Of a DNA stretch of 64,000 nt, positions 29,740 through 40,346 are shown in pieces; position 1 is the first letter of the stretch; each line of letters begins with the position of its first letter. The stretch spans positions 62,001 through 126,000 of the forward strand of contig JARFXQ010000002.1 in NCBI GenBank assembly GCA_029194725.1, written 5' to 3'. Under the pieces are notes generated by a model. That model made no database searches and was not told where the DNA came from. It worked only from the letters and a program-made list of their open reading frames with translations. This DNA is from Nitrospira sp. (GTDB taxonomy: Bacteria; Nitrospirota; Nitrospiria; Nitrospirales; Nitrospiraceae). A program made the position numbers and the translations under genes.

Positions 29740-30012
29740 TTAGACAGGGTGCTCCGCTCGGAACTTGACCGAACACTCCTGGCTGCAGAAACAGTATTCC
29801 CGTCCACCGATCACCTCGATTAAGGCAATTCGTTTCGGGACAAATATGTGACACACCGGATCCTCGATCATCTGGTCTTGTTCTTCCTCTTGGAGTTGCG
29901 AACCAGACTTCTCCCGACCACCTCGAATAGGTGTTGTGAATCCGCGAAACATTTGTCGGAGTAAGAAGTAGAGAATCGTGAGAAGTAAGACGACTAGGAT
30001 CAATCTATACAT
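29740..30012 (-). CDS. Membrane-anchored YHS/TRASH-domain protein
   Basis: 90 residues: an N-terminal membrane helix (LILVVLLLTILYFLLRQMF), an acidic linker, and a metal-binding-type domain with C in EDPVCH and the pair C-x-C-x3-C in YCFCSQEC. Such YHS-like domains bind metal ions or occur in metal-handling proteins. It stands alone with no clear operon partner. Confidence 0.7.
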   Translation of the reverse strand: MYRLILVVLLLTILYFLLRQMFRGFTTPIRGGREKSGSQLQEEEQDQMIEDPVCHIFVPKRIALIEVIGGREYCFCSQECSVKFRAEHPV

Positions 30013-30217
30013 GGTGGTCTATCGCAAAGGCGACACAATCCTATGAAAGCCGTGAGAGGCTGTCAAGATAACCACCAGCAGCTAATCCTGAAATACTACT
30101 GGGGGAGACATGGACAAACGGCCCATAGTCATAGGTCCTATTGGGACTCTTGTCAGGGCCGTCCAGTACTTCAGGAGGATTGGCTTACCCTATGCTCTAG
30201 TGCTAAACTGCCCCCCT

Positions 30218-30370
30218 ATGAAGACCTGCGATAAATGTCATGGGGCGATGCTACCAGAACGAGCGGTGGATTTGGACGCTGGACTGGCGATCACCGTCTT
30301 TGCCTGTTTGAATTGTGGTCGTCGGAAAGCAGCCGATCAGGAACCTCGGCCGATCACAGCTCGACATTAA
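30218..30370 (+). CDS. Small zinc-ribbon protein
   Basis: 50 residues with two CxxC pairs: MKTCDKCHGAML and FACLNCGRRK, the layout of a zinc ribbon. An upstream ATG at 30110 would add 36 residues of unconvincing sequence. The role is unknown; similar tiny ribbons are frequent hypothetical genes in Nitrospira-like genomes (recollection, not a search). Confidence 0.5.
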   Translation: MKTCDKCHGAMLPERAVDLDAGLAITVFACLNCGRRKAADQEPRPITARH

Positions 30371-30763
30371 TCCTCAGCCCCGACGTTGAGCCTCACGTCA
30401 CTACCTTCTAGATGACATGGAAGGACTGTCCGGTACTTATTCGGCCCCTTGCAGGCCAATGTGGTATCGCGGGGCGCATCTTTTCAGATCCTTCCTACTC
30501 ACAGACCACCAGTGACTGCCGTACGGATTGCAACGCCGCTGACAGAAGTCTCAGAAGGCCATGACTACTTACAGACAAATCTATTTTCCGCATACCCGTC
30601 ACCAGCGTCGAGTTCGACAGGACTGCGGATTCGCCTTTTCACTTAGCTGCACTTTGCGCGCGAGCCAGTGAAGGGAACGCACCGCAACTACTTACTCGGG
30701 TATTCGGCGACCAGAAAAACAAAACCTGCTGCTCATGGAGCTTGTCAAGCGATGAGAGAGGAA
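30371..30763. other. 393-bp gap between zinc-ribbon gene and dapB
   Basis: No convincing gene or strong hairpin seen. This is the downstream end of the long minus-strand arg/lys operon, so a terminator is expected here but I could not identify it. Confidence 0.4.
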
Positions 30764-31567
30764 TCAACGAAGGTTTAACACATCCATCATATCGTATAAG
30801 CCGGCCGGCTGCTGCACGACCCATCGCGCGGCTCGGAGGGCCCCAAGGGCGAACGTATCGCGGCTACTGGCTCGGTGGGTAACCTCGATTCGTTCTCCCA
30901 TGCCGCCGAACAAAATCGTGTGATCGCCGACGATATCGCCGGCGCGAACGGTTTGTATTCCGATCTCTCCCTTGGTTCGCTCACCGATCAATCCCTTGCG
31001 GGCATAGACTCCGACTTGGTTCAAGTCTCGGCTCACTGAACGGGCGAGAACCTCGGCAATTTTGAGGGCCGTGCCGCTTGGAGCGTCCTTCTTTAGTCTG
31101 TGATGAGCTTCAATGACCTCAATGTCGTAATCGTCTCCAAGTGTCTTGGCCATCTCACCAATGACTTTGCAGATCAGGTTGATTCCGACACTCATGTTCG
31201 GAGAGAAGACGCAGGGAATCCGCTGGGCGAGTGCCCTCAACTCGTCGAGTTGAACAGCCGAAAAGCCGGTAGTCCCGATCACCATGGCCCCTCGATGGTG
31301 AGCAACCGTCCGCATATGCTCTAGCGTCGCCGCGGGAGCGGAAAAATCGATCACGACTTCCCCTCGCCCCATCAGAATGGAGAGATCTTCCGTGATGAGA
31401 AGGCCCGCACGACCCGATCCAGCAATTTCCCCCGCATCCACGCCCAACGCAGGGTGATCTTTCCCCTCCAAAGCGCCAGCCAGGGTCAACGCAGTAGAAT
31501 CTCGGATCAGTGACACCAGTCGACAACCCATTCTCCCGGCTGCACCTGCTACTATGACCTTGATCAT
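30764..31567 (-). CDS. dapB: 4-hydroxy-tetrahydrodipicolinate reductase
   Basis: NAD(P)H-dependent step of lysine/diaminopimelate synthesis after DapA. 267 residues, full length. The N-terminal Rossmann motif is VAGAAGRMGCRLV. The catalytic region contains EAHHRLKKDAPSGTA, with the histidine pair and the substrate-binding lysine of DapB. It is last in the operon after dapA, 28 bp away. Confidence 0.96.
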   Translation of the reverse strand: MIKVIVAGAAGRMGCRLVSLIRDSTALTLAGALEGKDHPALGVDAGEIAGSGRAGLLITEDLSILMGRGEVVIDFSAPAATLEHMRTVAHHRGAMVIGTTGFSAVQLDELRALAQRIPCVFSPNMSVGINLICKVIGEMAKTLGDDYDIEVIEAHHRLKKDAPSGTALKIAEVLARSVSRDLNQVGVYARKGLIGERTKGEIGIQTVRAGDIVGDHTILFGGMGERIEVTHRASSRDTFALGALRAARWVVQQPAGLYDMMDVLNLR

Positions 31568-31595
31568 CTTGTCATGGACCTAGATATTGACAGAG

Positions 31596-32468
31596 TCAGA
31601 TCAGCGCCGCGTCTTTGAGCACGCAAATCAATTTCTCGCGTGTGTCCTGTGCCATCGGGCAGAGAGGCAAGCGCAATTCAGGGTCAATCTTCCGCATGAG
31701 GCCTAACGCTTCTTTGACCGGAATGGGGTTGGTTTCATAGAACAATGCCGCAAAGAGGGGGGAGAGTTTAAAATGAATCCGTCGCGCTTCGTCAATTCTC
31801 CCCTCGGCAAAGCCTTTCACAAGACTGGCCATTTCCGACGGCATGATGTTAGCCGTTACGGTAATCACACCCTTCCCGCCGACAGCCATCATCGGTAACG
31901 TGAGGGAGTCGTCGCCGGCCAGCACGGTGAGGCGGTCACCGCACATCTGCACGATATCTGAGGCCTGTTGGACAGAGCCACTCCCTTCCTTGACTCCAAC
32001 GATCGTGTTAACGGCTGAGAGCCGGGCGATTGTTGAAGGCAGCATGTTGACTCCGGTTCGACCGGGGATGTTGTACAGAACTAAGGGCAGGTCGACGGTC
32101 TCTGCAACCGCCTTATAGTGTCGATAGAGTCCTTCCTGTGTCGGTTTGTTGTAGTAGGGAGTAATGAGCAAGGCGGCGTCGGCCCCAGCCTGCTTCGCGT
32201 GTTTCGTGAGCATGATGGCTTCTTCTGTGCTGTTCGAACCGGTTCCCGCAATAACCGGTACCCGACGACGGACCACCTCGACCGTCAACTCAATCACTCG
32301 ATTATGCTCGCCATGAGAAAGCGTGGCCGATTCACCGGTGGTTCCACAGGGGACGATGCCGTTGGTACCATTGGCAATTTGCCATTCGATCAATTCTGCC
32401 AAAGCAGGCTCGTCAATTTTGCCCTGTCGGAACGGTGTGACAATAGCAACAATCGATCCGGCGAACAT
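31596..32468 (-). CDS. dapA: 4-hydroxy-tetrahydrodipicolinate synthase
   Basis: Condenses pyruvate with aspartate semialdehyde. 290 residues from the ATG at 32468, which follows a GAGAGGGAG site; a GTG at 32480 overlapping the lysA stop is the alternative. It contains GTTGESATLSHGEH, the Tyr of LPLVLYNIPGRTGVN and the Schiff-base lysine in IVGVKEGSGS. Its neighbours supply adjoining steps of the same pathway. Confidence 0.96.
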   Translation of the reverse strand: MFAGSIVAIVTPFRQGKIDEPALAELIEWQIANGTNGIVPCGTTGESATLSHGEHNRVIELTVEVVRRRVPVIAGTGSNSTEEAIMLTKHAKQAGADAALLITPYYNKPTQEGLYRHYKAVAETVDLPLVLYNIPGRTGVNMLPSTIARLSAVNTIVGVKEGSGSVQQASDIVQMCGDRLTVLAGDDSLTLPMMAVGGKGVITVTANIMPSEMASLVKGFAEGRIDEARRIHFKLSPLFAALFYETNPIPVKEALGLMRKIDPELRLPLCPMAQDTREKLICVLKDAALI

Positions 32469-32476
32469 ACTCCCTC

Positions 32477-33748
32477 TCACTCCGTCTCGTTGAGGAACGA
32501 TGGAATTCTCTCGCCACGTACGAGGTCGTCGTAAGTCTCTCGATCGCGAATGACGTGAAACTCTCCGCCCTTGACGAGTACTTCCGGTACCCGAGGTCGA
32601 GAGTTGTAATTCGATGCCATCACAAAGCCGTATGCCCCGGCGCTCATGACCGCCAGCAGATCCCCGGGCTTGACGCTCGGCAACGACCTATCCTTGGCCA
32701 GAAAATCCCCTGATTCACAGACAGGCCCGACGATATCCACCGTCTGCTTAGTCCTACGGATCGCTTCCTCATTCACAGGACGAATCTCGTGGTAGGCGCC
32801 GTACAAGCTCGGCCGAATCAAATCGTTCATGGCGGCATCGACGATGACGAAGTGTTTCGTTTCTCCGGCCTTCTCATACAGCGCCTTTATTACCAATATG
32901 CCGGCGTTGCCGACGATGACACGGCCAGGCTCCATCACCAGCGTCAGCCCCAGATCCTTGACGAGCGGCGAAACGGCATCCGCCAGCTCCTGAGGCAATG
33001 GCGGTTTCTCCTCGGAATAAGTGATGCCGAGTCCACCTCCGATGTTGAGGTAGCGGATGTTGATTCCCTGTCTCTTCAGCGTATCGATGAGCGCCACGAC
33101 CTTCTTCAGCGAATCGACGAACGGTGTCACATCCGTCAACTGCGAGCCAATGTGGGCATGGACGCCCACAACGTCAGTATGGCTCAGTGAAGACGCCATT
33201 TTGTATTCTTCCAGCGCGCGATCCGAGGCGATGCCGAACTTGCTTTTCTTCATCCCTGTAGAGATGTACGGATGTGTTTTCGGATCCACGTCCGGATTGA
33301 TCCGCAACGCGATCCGCGCTCTTTTACCGACCGAAGCCGCCACCTCGTTGATCGCATGGATCTCGGCCGACGACTCGACATTAAACATAAGGATGTCGGC
33401 CTTCAACGCGTCGCGGATTTCCTCCGGCGATTTACCCACGCCGGCAAAAACGATTTTGGAAGCCGGCACGCCGGCCTTGAGCGCTCGGAACAGCTCGCCG
33501 CCCGACACGATGTCCGCGCCGCTGCCTTCCTTTGCCATCATGCGAAGAATGGCTAGATTGGAATTGGCTTTCATCGCAAACGCGATGACATGGGGGATAT
33601 TCTTGAATGCGCTGTCGTAGGCGTGGAAATGCCGGACCAGTGTCGCATGGCTATAGATATAACAGGGAGTGCCGAGCTCCTTCGCCACGCGGCTGACCGG
33701 TACCTGTTCACAGTACATTTCACCGTGGTGATACTCGAAGCTATGCAT
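32477..33748 (-). CDS. lysA: Diaminopimelate decarboxylase
   Basis: PLP enzyme that turns meso-diaminopimelate into lysine. 423 residues, full length, with the PLP lysine in IAFAMKANSN. HIGSQLTD, the GGGLG phosphate-binding loop and EPGRVIVGNAG follow, with the C-terminal CESGDFLA active-site cysteine. It lies between the small lipoprotein gene and dapA. Confidence 0.96.
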   Translation of the reverse strand: MHSFEYHHGEMYCEQVPVSRVAKELGTPCYIYSHATLVRHFHAYDSAFKNIPHVIAFAMKANSNLAILRMMAKEGSGADIVSGGELFRALKAGVPASKIVFAGVGKSPEEIRDALKADILMFNVESSAEIHAINEVAASVGKRARIALRINPDVDPKTHPYISTGMKKSKFGIASDRALEEYKMASSLSHTDVVGVHAHIGSQLTDVTPFVDSLKKVVALIDTLKRQGINIRYLNIGGGLGITYSEEKPPLPQELADAVSPLVKDLGLTLVMEPGRVIVGNAGILVIKALYEKAGETKHFVIVDAAMNDLIRPSLYGAYHEIRPVNEEAIRRTKQTVDIVGPVCESGDFLAKDRSLPSVKPGDLLAVMSAGAYGFVMASNYNSRPRVPEVLVKGGEFHVIRDRETYDDLVRGERIPSFLNETE

Positions 33749-33794
33749 TGCGTGGTTCCTTGTATTAAACCGAATACATCAGGTCCAAGACCTG

Positions 33795-34022
33795 TTACCG
33801 TATTCCCACCGGCTGCGGTGGAGACAGGTCGATGTCCTGGTTTCCCAGGGCAGGATCCTGTTCAGCCGATTCTGTCGCTTGCCGCTCTGCCTCAAGGGCA
33901 TGTTGCCTTTTCTGCTTCTCGATCGTGGGCCCCACTCCGACTAATTCCGGAGGGACCGGTGCACCAGCCACGCCACAAGAAATCAGGAGCCCTGCCGATA
34001 CAAGAACAACAACAGCTTTCAT
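33795..34022 (-). CDS. Small lipoprotein between argH and lysA (LptM-like by position)
   Basis: 75 residues with a lipobox (GLLISC). A proline-rich PVPPELVG follows the lipidated Cys and then a charged, probably helical tail. Its start overlaps the argH stop by four bases (ATGA). In enterobacteria the tiny lipoprotein LptM (YifL) lies just before dapF, and similar genes precede lysA in other bacteria. The CG-x-x-G-x-P beginning is compatible, but the match is short and the call is by position. Confidence 0.6.
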   Translation of the reverse strand: MKAVVVLVSAGLLISCGVAGAPVPPELVGVGPTIEKQKRQHALEAERQATESAEQDPALGNQDIDLSPPQPVGIR

Positions 34023-35431
34023 GACAGTAGCCTTTCGAGGTCTTTAATTCGCCGCTCAACTCTTTCCCTTGCTGTCGCCCCGATTTGTCCCTTGTGATCG
34101 ATTGCCGCTATGGGAGTCAACCAAGAAAACACGCTCTTGTCGATCTGTTCACAAAATACCCGAAGTTCCTCAAGCGACAACTCCGTGACGTCACGCCCTT
34201 GATCGAGCGCGGCTCGGACGATTCGCCCAGTGATCCCATGAGCCTCGCGAAAAGGCACGCCTCTCATAACCAGGTAGTCGGCCAGTTCCGTGGCAAGCAA
34301 CCCTCCTCCTTGCAACGCTCGCATCATGGCCTCTCCGCTGACTTTCAGTCGCCGCATTAATTCCGTCATCACTTGGAGAGATGCCCTCACCGTATCAAGG
34401 GCATCGAAGAGGGCCGCCTTGTCTTCTTGCAAATCCCGATTATAACTCAACGGCAGAGCCTTAAGCAGGGTCAGCAGATTGACGAGGTGGCCGTATACGC
34501 GTCCGGTCTTTCCTCGGACCAGTTCGGGGACGTCTGGGTTCTTCTTCTGCGGCATCATGCTGCTTCCGGTACAGAATGCGTCCGGTAGATCGATGAACTG
34601 AAATTCTTGCGATGCCCACACGATCAATTCTTCACTAAGCCGCGACAAATGCATCATCACAATTGAGAGGGCCGATGCCACTTCAATCATGAAATCGCGG
34701 TCGGAAACCGCATCCATGCTGTTCTGGGTGACGGCGGGAAACTCCAGCAGTTCAGCCGTGTATCGGCGGTTCACCGGATAGTTCGTACCGGCCAAGGCAC
34801 CGGATCCGAGCGGCATGACATTGAGTCGACCTCTTGCGTCACGCAGTCGGCCTTTGTCTCGTTCGAACATCTCCACATACGCCAGCACGTGATGCGCGAA
34901 CAGGACCGGCTGAGCCCGTTGCAGGTGAGTATACCCGGGCATGATCAGTGAGCGATTTGCACCGGCCTTTGCGACCAGCACGCGTTGAAATCCAGCCAAT
35001 TGCTCATGCAGCTCATCCAGCTGAGTACGCAAATACATCCGAATATCCAAGGCCACTTGATCGTTCCGGCTACGGCCTGTATGCAATTTGCCCCCCAACG
35101 GGCCGATCAGTTCGGTCAATCGCCTCTCAATTGCCATGTGTATATCTTCGTCTTGAGGTGAGAAGACGAATTGTCCGCGATCGAACTCGCGTTTGACTGA
35201 CTCCAATCCACGGACGATGGTGCGTGTTTCTGCTCGCGTGAGGATTCGAGCCTTTTCGAGTGTTTTACAATGGCCGATGCTCCCGACGATATCCTCGCCA
35301 TAAAGCCGACTGTCGATCGTCACCGACTTGGTAAACGCTTCGACGAAGGGATCGGTCTGCTCTCGGAACCGGCCGGCCCAGGCCTTCCCTCCGCCATGGG
35401 CTGACTTCGAATGATTCTTACGCTTCACCAT
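34019..35431 (-). CDS. argH: Argininosuccinate lyase
   Basis: Last step of arginine synthesis, releasing fumarate. 470 residues, full length. It has the fumarase/aspartase-superfamily signature GSSMMPQKKNPD, the early SRNDQVALD stretch and the catalytic-region GYTHLQRAQP. The start overlaps the argG stop by one base (TGATG). It is part of the argD-F-G-H run. Confidence 0.97.
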   Translation of the reverse strand: MVKRKNHSKSAHGGGKAWAGRFREQTDPFVEAFTKSVTIDSRLYGEDIVGSIGHCKTLEKARILTRAETRTIVRGLESVKREFDRGQFVFSPQDEDIHMAIERRLTELIGPLGGKLHTGRSRNDQVALDIRMYLRTQLDELHEQLAGFQRVLVAKAGANRSLIMPGYTHLQRAQPVLFAHHVLAYVEMFERDKGRLRDARGRLNVMPLGSGALAGTNYPVNRRYTAELLEFPAVTQNSMDAVSDRDFMIEVASALSIVMMHLSRLSEELIVWASQEFQFIDLPDAFCTGSSMMPQKKNPDVPELVRGKTGRVYGHLVNLLTLLKALPLSYNRDLQEDKAALFDALDTVRASLQVMTELMRRLKVSGEAMMRALQGGGLLATELADYLVMRGVPFREAHGITGRIVRAALDQGRDVTELSLEELRVFCEQIDKSVFSWLTPIAAIDHKGQIGATARERVERRIKDLERLLS

Positions 35432-36645
35432 CAGGACGCGGCTTTCTTTCTCTGCGCGCGTATTTTCAGTCGTAATGCGTTCAAACGGATGAAGCCCTCC
35501 GCGTCCTTCTGGTTGTACACGTCATCCTCCTCGAACGTGGCGATGTCATGACGATAGAGTGACTGTTTCGATTTGCGTCCCGCCAGAGTACAGCTTCCCT
35601 TGTAAAGTTTGACCCGTGCGACGCCGCTGACGTCTTTCTGGGCTTCATCGATCGCAGTCTGCATCATCTCGCGCTCAGGGCTGAACCAATACCCGTTGTA
35701 GATCAGGCCTGCAAATCGTGGGACCAAGCTGTCGCGAAAATGGAGGACTTCGCGGTCCATCGTCAAGGATTCGAGTCCGCGATGGGCCACGTGCAGAATC
35801 GTTCCCCCCGGTGTTTCGTACACCCCACGCGACTTCATCCCGACGTAGCGGTTTTCCACCAGGTCGACCCGGCCGATCCCGTGCGCTCCGCCCAATTTGT
35901 TGAGCTGAGCTAGTAGGGCCGCGGGACTCATCTTCTTGCCGTCGACCGCGACGGGATTCCCCGCATGGTATTCGATCTCAACTTCCTGCGGCTTATCTGG
36001 CGCCTTTTCCGGTGAAACGGTCATCTGGAATATTTCATCCGGCGGCGATTCCCAAGGATCTTCAAGAATGCCGCCTTCGTAACTGATGTGAAACAGATTC
36101 GGGTCCGTGCTGTAGGGCTTGGCTTTCGTCGCGGTCACCGGAATGCCGTGGTGATCGGCATACTCGATCAGTTCACGCCGAGAACGCATGGTCCATTCTC
36201 GCCAAGGCGCAATGATCTTCAAGTGAGGTGCGAGCGCCATGTAGGTCAGCTCGAAACGCACCTGATCGTTGCCCTTCCCCGTGGCTCCGTGCGACACCGC
36301 TTCGGCACCCTCTTTGATCGCGATTTCAGCCTGTCGCCGAGCGATCAGAGGACGGGCGATCGACGTCCCAAGGAGATAGCAGCCTTCATACATCGCATTC
36401 CCGCGCAACATCGGGAACACATAGTCCTTCACAAAGATTTCCCGAAGGTCCTCGACATAGACCTTCTTGACGCCGAGCGTTTGAGCCTTGGTTTTGACGG
36501 CCTTCAGATCTTCCCCCTGGCCAAGGTCGGCGCAAAACGCGATGATCTCAGCCTGATAGGTTTCCTGCAGCCATTTGAGGATCACGGATGTATCCAATCC
36601 GCCGGAATAGGCCAGGACGATTTTCTTGATCGATTGTGGTTTCAC
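35431..36645 (-). CDS. argG: Argininosuccinate synthase
   Basis: ATP-dependent joining of citrulline and aspartate. 404 residues from a GTG at 36645, directly before the N-terminal P-loop region [19 protein letters not shown]. It also has [14 protein letters not shown]. The open frame extends to 36915 but that part overlaps argF and is not plausible coding. The gap to argF is only 8 bp. Confidence 0.96.
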   Translation of the reverse strand: MKPQSIKKIVLAYSGGLDTSVILKWLQETYQAEIIAFCADLGQGEDLKAVKTKAQTLGVKKVYVEDLREIFVKDYVFPMLRGNAMYEGCYLLGTSIARPLIARRQAEIAIKEGAEAVSHGATGKGNDQVRFELTYMALAPHLKIIAPWREWTMRSRRELIEYADHHGIPVTATKAKPYSTDPNLFHISYEGGILEDPWESPPDEIFQMTVSPEKAPDKPQEVEIEYHAGNPVAVDGKKMSPAALLAQLNKLGGAHGIGRVDLVENRYVGMKSRGVYETPGGTILHVAHRGLESLTMDREVLHFRDSLVPRFAGLIYNGYWFSPEREMMQTAIDEAQKDVSGVARVKLYKGSCTLAGRKSKQSLYRHDIATFEEDDVYNQKDAEGFIRLNALRLKIRAQRKKAAS

Positions 36646-36653
36646 GGGTGATC

Positions 36654-37631
36654 CTATCCGGTATGATTCTTCCGGCTGAGCAACTGGGTCAGAATCGCCT
36701 TTTGCATGTGGAGGCGATTTTCCGCCTGATCGATGACGACGGACTGTGTGCCATCCAGCACTTCCGCCGTAATCTCTTCTCCTCGGTGAGCCGGCAAACA
36801 ATGCATGACGATGGCGTCGGGTTTCGCCCGTTGCAGCAGCCGTTTGTTCAGCTGGTAGGGAGCGAGCGTTCGTAATCGTCGCGCCTGCTCCCGCTCGCGT
36901 CCCATACTGATCCACACGTCGGTATACACCACATCCGCCTCTTTCACGGCCACCAGGGGATTCTCAAACACCTCGATGGATGTGCCGGTGGTTTGTCCTT
37001 CCATTCTCGCACGGTCGATCACCCGTTGATCCGGTTGATAGCCGGTCGGACAACCGATTACGACGTGCAGTCCCACCTTCGCTCCCGCTTCGATGAGGGA
37101 GTTGGCCACGTTGTTCCCATCGCCGATGTACGCAAGGCTAAGTCCTTTGAGCCGACCCTTGATCTCCTGAATCGTCATCAAATCGGACAATGCCTGACAG
37201 GGATGGCTATGGTCGGTCAGCCCGTTAATCACCGGCATCGTGGCTTCTGCCGCCCATTCTTCGACGATCGAATGGTCATAGGTTCGGATCACGATCCCAT
37301 CCAGGTAACGGGACAGGACACGCGCCGTGTCCGAGACCGTTTCACCGCGCGAGAGTTGGATATCGCTCATGGGAAGGACCAGTGCATGGCCGCCGAGTTG
37401 GTTCATCCCAGCCTCGAACGACACGCGGGTCCTTGTCGAAGGCTTTTGGAACAGTAGTCCTAATGTTTTACCGTGCAGTAGTCGATGTGGAGTGCCCTGG
37501 CGCTGCTTCTTCTTCAGAGACGTCGCCAAACGCAGTAAATCGAGGACCTGTTGTCGCGGCATCGTCGCGACATCGAGCAGGTCCTTGGCATAGCCCCCGC
37601 CGTTGATTGTTTGTCGGGCTGGCACAGCCAT
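36654..37631 (-). CDS. argF: Ornithine carbamoyltransferase
   Basis: Transfers a carbamoyl group to ornithine. 325 residues. Signature motifs are present: carbamoyl-phosphate site STRTR in [21 protein letters not shown] and the ornithine-site [10 protein letters not shown]. Its ATG overlaps the argD stop (TGATG), indicating coupling within the operon. Confidence 0.97.
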   Translation of the reverse strand: MAVPARQTINGGGYAKDLLDVATMPRQQVLDLLRLATSLKKKQRQGTPHRLLHGKTLGLLFQKPSTRTRVSFEAGMNQLGGHALVLPMSDIQLSRGETVSDTARVLSRYLDGIVIRTYDHSIVEEWAAEATMPVINGLTDHSHPCQALSDLMTIQEIKGRLKGLSLAYIGDGNNVANSLIEAGAKVGLHVVIGCPTGYQPDQRVIDRARMEGQTTGTSIEVFENPLVAVKEADVVYTDVWISMGREREQARRLRTLAPYQLNKRLLQRAKPDAIVMHCLPAHRGEEITAEVLDGTQSVVIDQAENRLHMQKAILTQLLSRKNHTG

Positions 37632-38848
37632 CAGTGATGCGACTCTTTTCCCGCCGTCGTTCGCTGGTTGAATAGTATGTCGAGGAGCTCGACGAGCTTA
37701 TCCACCTCGGGCTGTGTGATCACCAAGGGCGGCACAAAGCGCAGCACCCGCTCGGTTGCGGCATTGATCAGCAGGCCGCGGGCAAGCGCATCGGCCACTA
37801 CTGCTCGGGCGTCCGTCTCCAACTCCATGCCTTGCAAGAGACCAAGGCCTCGCACATCCTTCACGATTCGATGACGGTCTTTGCAGTCGGCCAACCTTTT
37901 TGCCAGATACTCGCCCATGCGTCGCGCTTGGTCCAACACCTTTCCTTCAAGCAGCACCCGGCACACGGCCAGCGCCGCGGTACAGGCCAAAGGATTCCCA
38001 CCGAACGTCGACGCATGAGAGCCGGGAGTGAATGCTGCGGCCACCGATTCTCTTGCCAGGCAAGCTCCGATCGGCACTCCGCCGGCGAGACCTTTTGCAA
38101 GGGTCATGATATCGGGTATCACGCCGAGTTGTTCATGAGCGAAAAAGGTGCCGGTTCTCCCCATCCCCGTTTGAATTTCATCGAAGATGAGCAAGATATC
38201 CTGTTGTGTGCAGAGGTCACGCAGCTTTCTTAGGTAATCTCGGTCGGCCACATACACGCCGCCTTCCGCCTGAATCGGTTCCAGCATGATCGCCGCAGTC
38301 TTCGCACTCACCATGGACTCGATCGCGGCGAAATCATTGAACGGTGCATGAGCAAATCCTGGCATCAGTGGTTCGAAACCCTTCTGGACCTTCTCTTGTC
38401 CCGTGGCTGTGAGCGTGGCCAGCGTACGGCCATGGAATGAATTCTTCATCGTGATGACTTCAAAGCGGTCTGGCCCATGCCGCTCATGCCCATACCGCCT
38501 CGCCAGCTTCAGAGCCGCCTCGTTGGCCTCCGCTCCACTGTTGCAGAAGAACACACGGTCGGCAAACGAATGGTCTATCAACAGTTTCGCCAGCTTCACT
38601 TGAGGTTCGGTGTAGTAGAGATTTGAGGTGTGAATCAGTTGCACGGCTTGACGTTGGATGGCCTGAACCAGGTCAGGATGACCGTGCCCCAACACATTGA
38701 CGGCGATCCCACCGACAAAATCGATGTACTCTCGCCCCTCCAGATCGTAGATCTTTGCACCACGCCCCCGTACAATCGTAATCGGCTGGCGACTATAGGT
38801 TTGCATGAGATATTTGTCGGCATCGTCTCTCAGGTTTTGGCTCGGCAT
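37631..38848 (-). CDS. argD: Acetylornithine aminotransferase
   Basis: Class III PLP aminotransferase making N-acetylornithine; it may also serve lysine synthesis. 405 residues, full length, with FDEIQTGMGRTG, the PLP lysine in MTLAKGLAGGVPIG and the N-terminal GREYIDFVGGIAVNVLGH. It is the first gene of the operon running to dapB. The promoter is expected in the short divergent region 38849-39018, shared with the DUF2628-like gene. Confidence 0.97.
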   Translation of the reverse strand: MPSQNLRDDADKYLMQTYSRQPITIVRGRGAKIYDLEGREYIDFVGGIAVNVLGHGHPDLVQAIQRQAVQLIHTSNLYYTEPQVKLAKLLIDHSFADRVFFCNSGAEANEAALKLARRYGHERHGPDRFEVITMKNSFHGRTLATLTATGQEKVQKGFEPLMPGFAHAPFNDFAAIESMVSAKTAAIMLEPIQAEGGVYVADRDYLRKLRDLCTQQDILLIFDEIQTGMGRTGTFFAHEQLGVIPDIMTLAKGLAGGVPIGACLARESVAAAFTPGSHASTFGGNPLACTAALAVCRVLLEGKVLDQARRMGEYLAKRLADCKDRHRIVKDVRGLGLLQGMELETDARAVVADALARGLLINAATERVLRFVPPLVITQPEVDKLVELLDILFNQRTTAGKESHH

Positions 38849-39018
38849 GACCGCGTATCCCTTTAGAAATAAAGGAAAGCTAGCACAGAGGCAGTGGGAA
38901 GAGCAACAAGCGGAACATCGAGGGAACTGCTCTCAGACGTGACTTGCTCACGGTTCCGCAATCCGCCATCAGCGATAGGTCGTCTCCTTCCGTTCCGAGT
39001 GTGGTAAGCTGCGTCGCC

Positions 39019-39672
39019 ATGATGATGTGTAGACAGTGCAAGCAACAGAACCCCGATGAGGCTCAATTCTGTCATCAGTGCGGGACCAAACTGGCTGAAG
39101 CCAAGCCTGTCGCCGAGGCCGCCCCTGAGATGTCCACCGCTCGGCCGATTCAGGACGACGAGACGTTGTGGCGCCAATTCATCGGCGCTAACGCGGACCA
39201 CTACCTGACGGTGTTTAAGAAATTTTCGCCGAACGGCCAGCCAAAGTTCGCCCTCTCATGGAACTGGCCGGCGTTTCTCTACATCTCCTTCCTGTGGTTT
39301 CTGTACCGTAAGATGTATCTGCACGCATTCGTCTATGCGGTGGGCCCGATGATTTCGACCTATCTCACGGGAGATTTTTCCGCCGGCATTGTCTGGAGCA
39401 TCATGGCGGGAGCGACCGCGAACTACCTGTATTATTGGCATTGCCGAGAGCACGTCGGTGAAATCAAGAAAGCCGACCGGATGGATCCTGCCGCGCAAGA
39501 AACCGCGCTGAAAGAATCGGGCGGAGTACAGCCCTACGTCATCTGGGTCGGAGTGTTTTTCTATATCATCTTCCTGGCGACATTGGTGAAGATGGTTCAA
39601 GAAGGCCCACCCGATCTGGATAAATCACCAGGCCGACCGGCCAAACAAGCAGTCATGTTGTCACGGGCTTGA
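39019..39672 (+). CDS. Zinc-ribbon plus DUF2628-like membrane protein
   Basis: 217 residues: an N-terminal zinc ribbon (CRQCKQQNPDEAQFCHQCG), a linker, then a hydrophobic domain. That domain has the Ser-W-N-W-x-A/F-motif (FALSWNWPAFLYISFLWFLY) and further helices, as in DUF2628 proteins. Probably an inner-membrane protein of unknown role. The first of three consecutive ATGs (39019) is used. Confidence 0.75.
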   Translation: MMMCRQCKQQNPDEAQFCHQCGTKLAEAKPVAEAAPEMSTARPIQDDETLWRQFIGANADHYLTVFKKFSPNGQPKFALSWNWPAFLYISFLWFLYRKMYLHAFVYAVGPMISTYLTGDFSAGIVWSIMAGATANYLYYWHCREHVGEIKKADRMDPAAQETALKESGGVQPYVIWVGVFFYIIFLATLVKMVQEGPPDLDKSPGRPAKQAVMLSRA

Positions 39673-39740
39673 CTTGGCGCGGCAATTCAGTATGCTTTGG
39701 CCCCTGATCGGATGTTTACGTTGACGACAAAGGATAGGCG

Positions 39741-40346
39741 ATGGCTCGATTAGTCTTGCTTCGTCACGGGGAATCGCAATGGAACTTGGAGAACCGTTTT
39801 ACCGGCTGGGTAGACGTGCCGCTCTCGCCAAAGGGGATTGAAGAGGCCAAGCAGGCCGGTGAGAAGCTCCGTGGATTGACCTTTGACCGGGCCTTCTCGT
39901 CAGTCCTCACCCGCGCCAATGAAACGTTGAGAATTGTGCTGGAAGTCCTCGGTCAGACGAATATTCCCATTGAAAAGGACAAGGCGCTGAACGAACGGAT
40001 GTATGGAGAACTCCAAGGGCTGAATAAGGCCGAAACCGCCAAGAAGTACGGTGATGCGCAGGTGAAGATTTGGCGGCGAAGCTATGATGTGAAACCACCG
40101 GGAGGGGAAAGCCTCAAAGATACGGCCGATCGCACTTTGCCCTATTATCAGAACATGATCAAACCGCATCTGCTGAAGGGAGAAACCATCATTATTGCGG
40201 CACACGGCAACAGTCTTCGAGCGCTGGTGATGGAGCTGGACCAGTTGTCGAAGGAAGAGGTCTTGGAGCTCAACATTCCTACCGGCGTGCCGCTGCTCTA
40301 CGAATTTGGCGACAGCGGCAAGGTGTTGTCGCACCGCTATCTGTGA
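39741..40346 (+). CDS. gpmA: 2,3-bisphosphoglycerate-dependent phosphoglycerate mutase
   Basis: Glycolysis/gluconeogenesis: interconverts 3- and 2-phosphoglycerate. 201 residues with the phosphohistidine motif [12 protein letters not shown] (H9), [25 protein letters not shown] and [12 protein letters not shown]. It is shorter than the roughly 250-residue E. coli enzyme because a C-terminal segment is reduced; the active site appears intact. Confidence 0.92.
   Translation: MARLVLLRHGESQWNLENRFTGWVDVPLSPKGIEEAKQAGEKLRGLTFDRAFSSVLTRANETLRIVLEVLGQTNIPIEKDKALNERMYGELQGLNKAETAKKYGDAQVKIWRRSYDVKPPGGESLKDTADRTLPYYQNMIKPHLLKGETIIIAAHGNSLRALVMELDQLSKEEVLELNIPTGVPLLYEFGDSGKVLSHRYL

Noticed and set aside
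36646..36915. Extended N-terminus of argG
   Set aside because: It overlaps the end of argF, and ArgG homology starts at the GTG at 36645.
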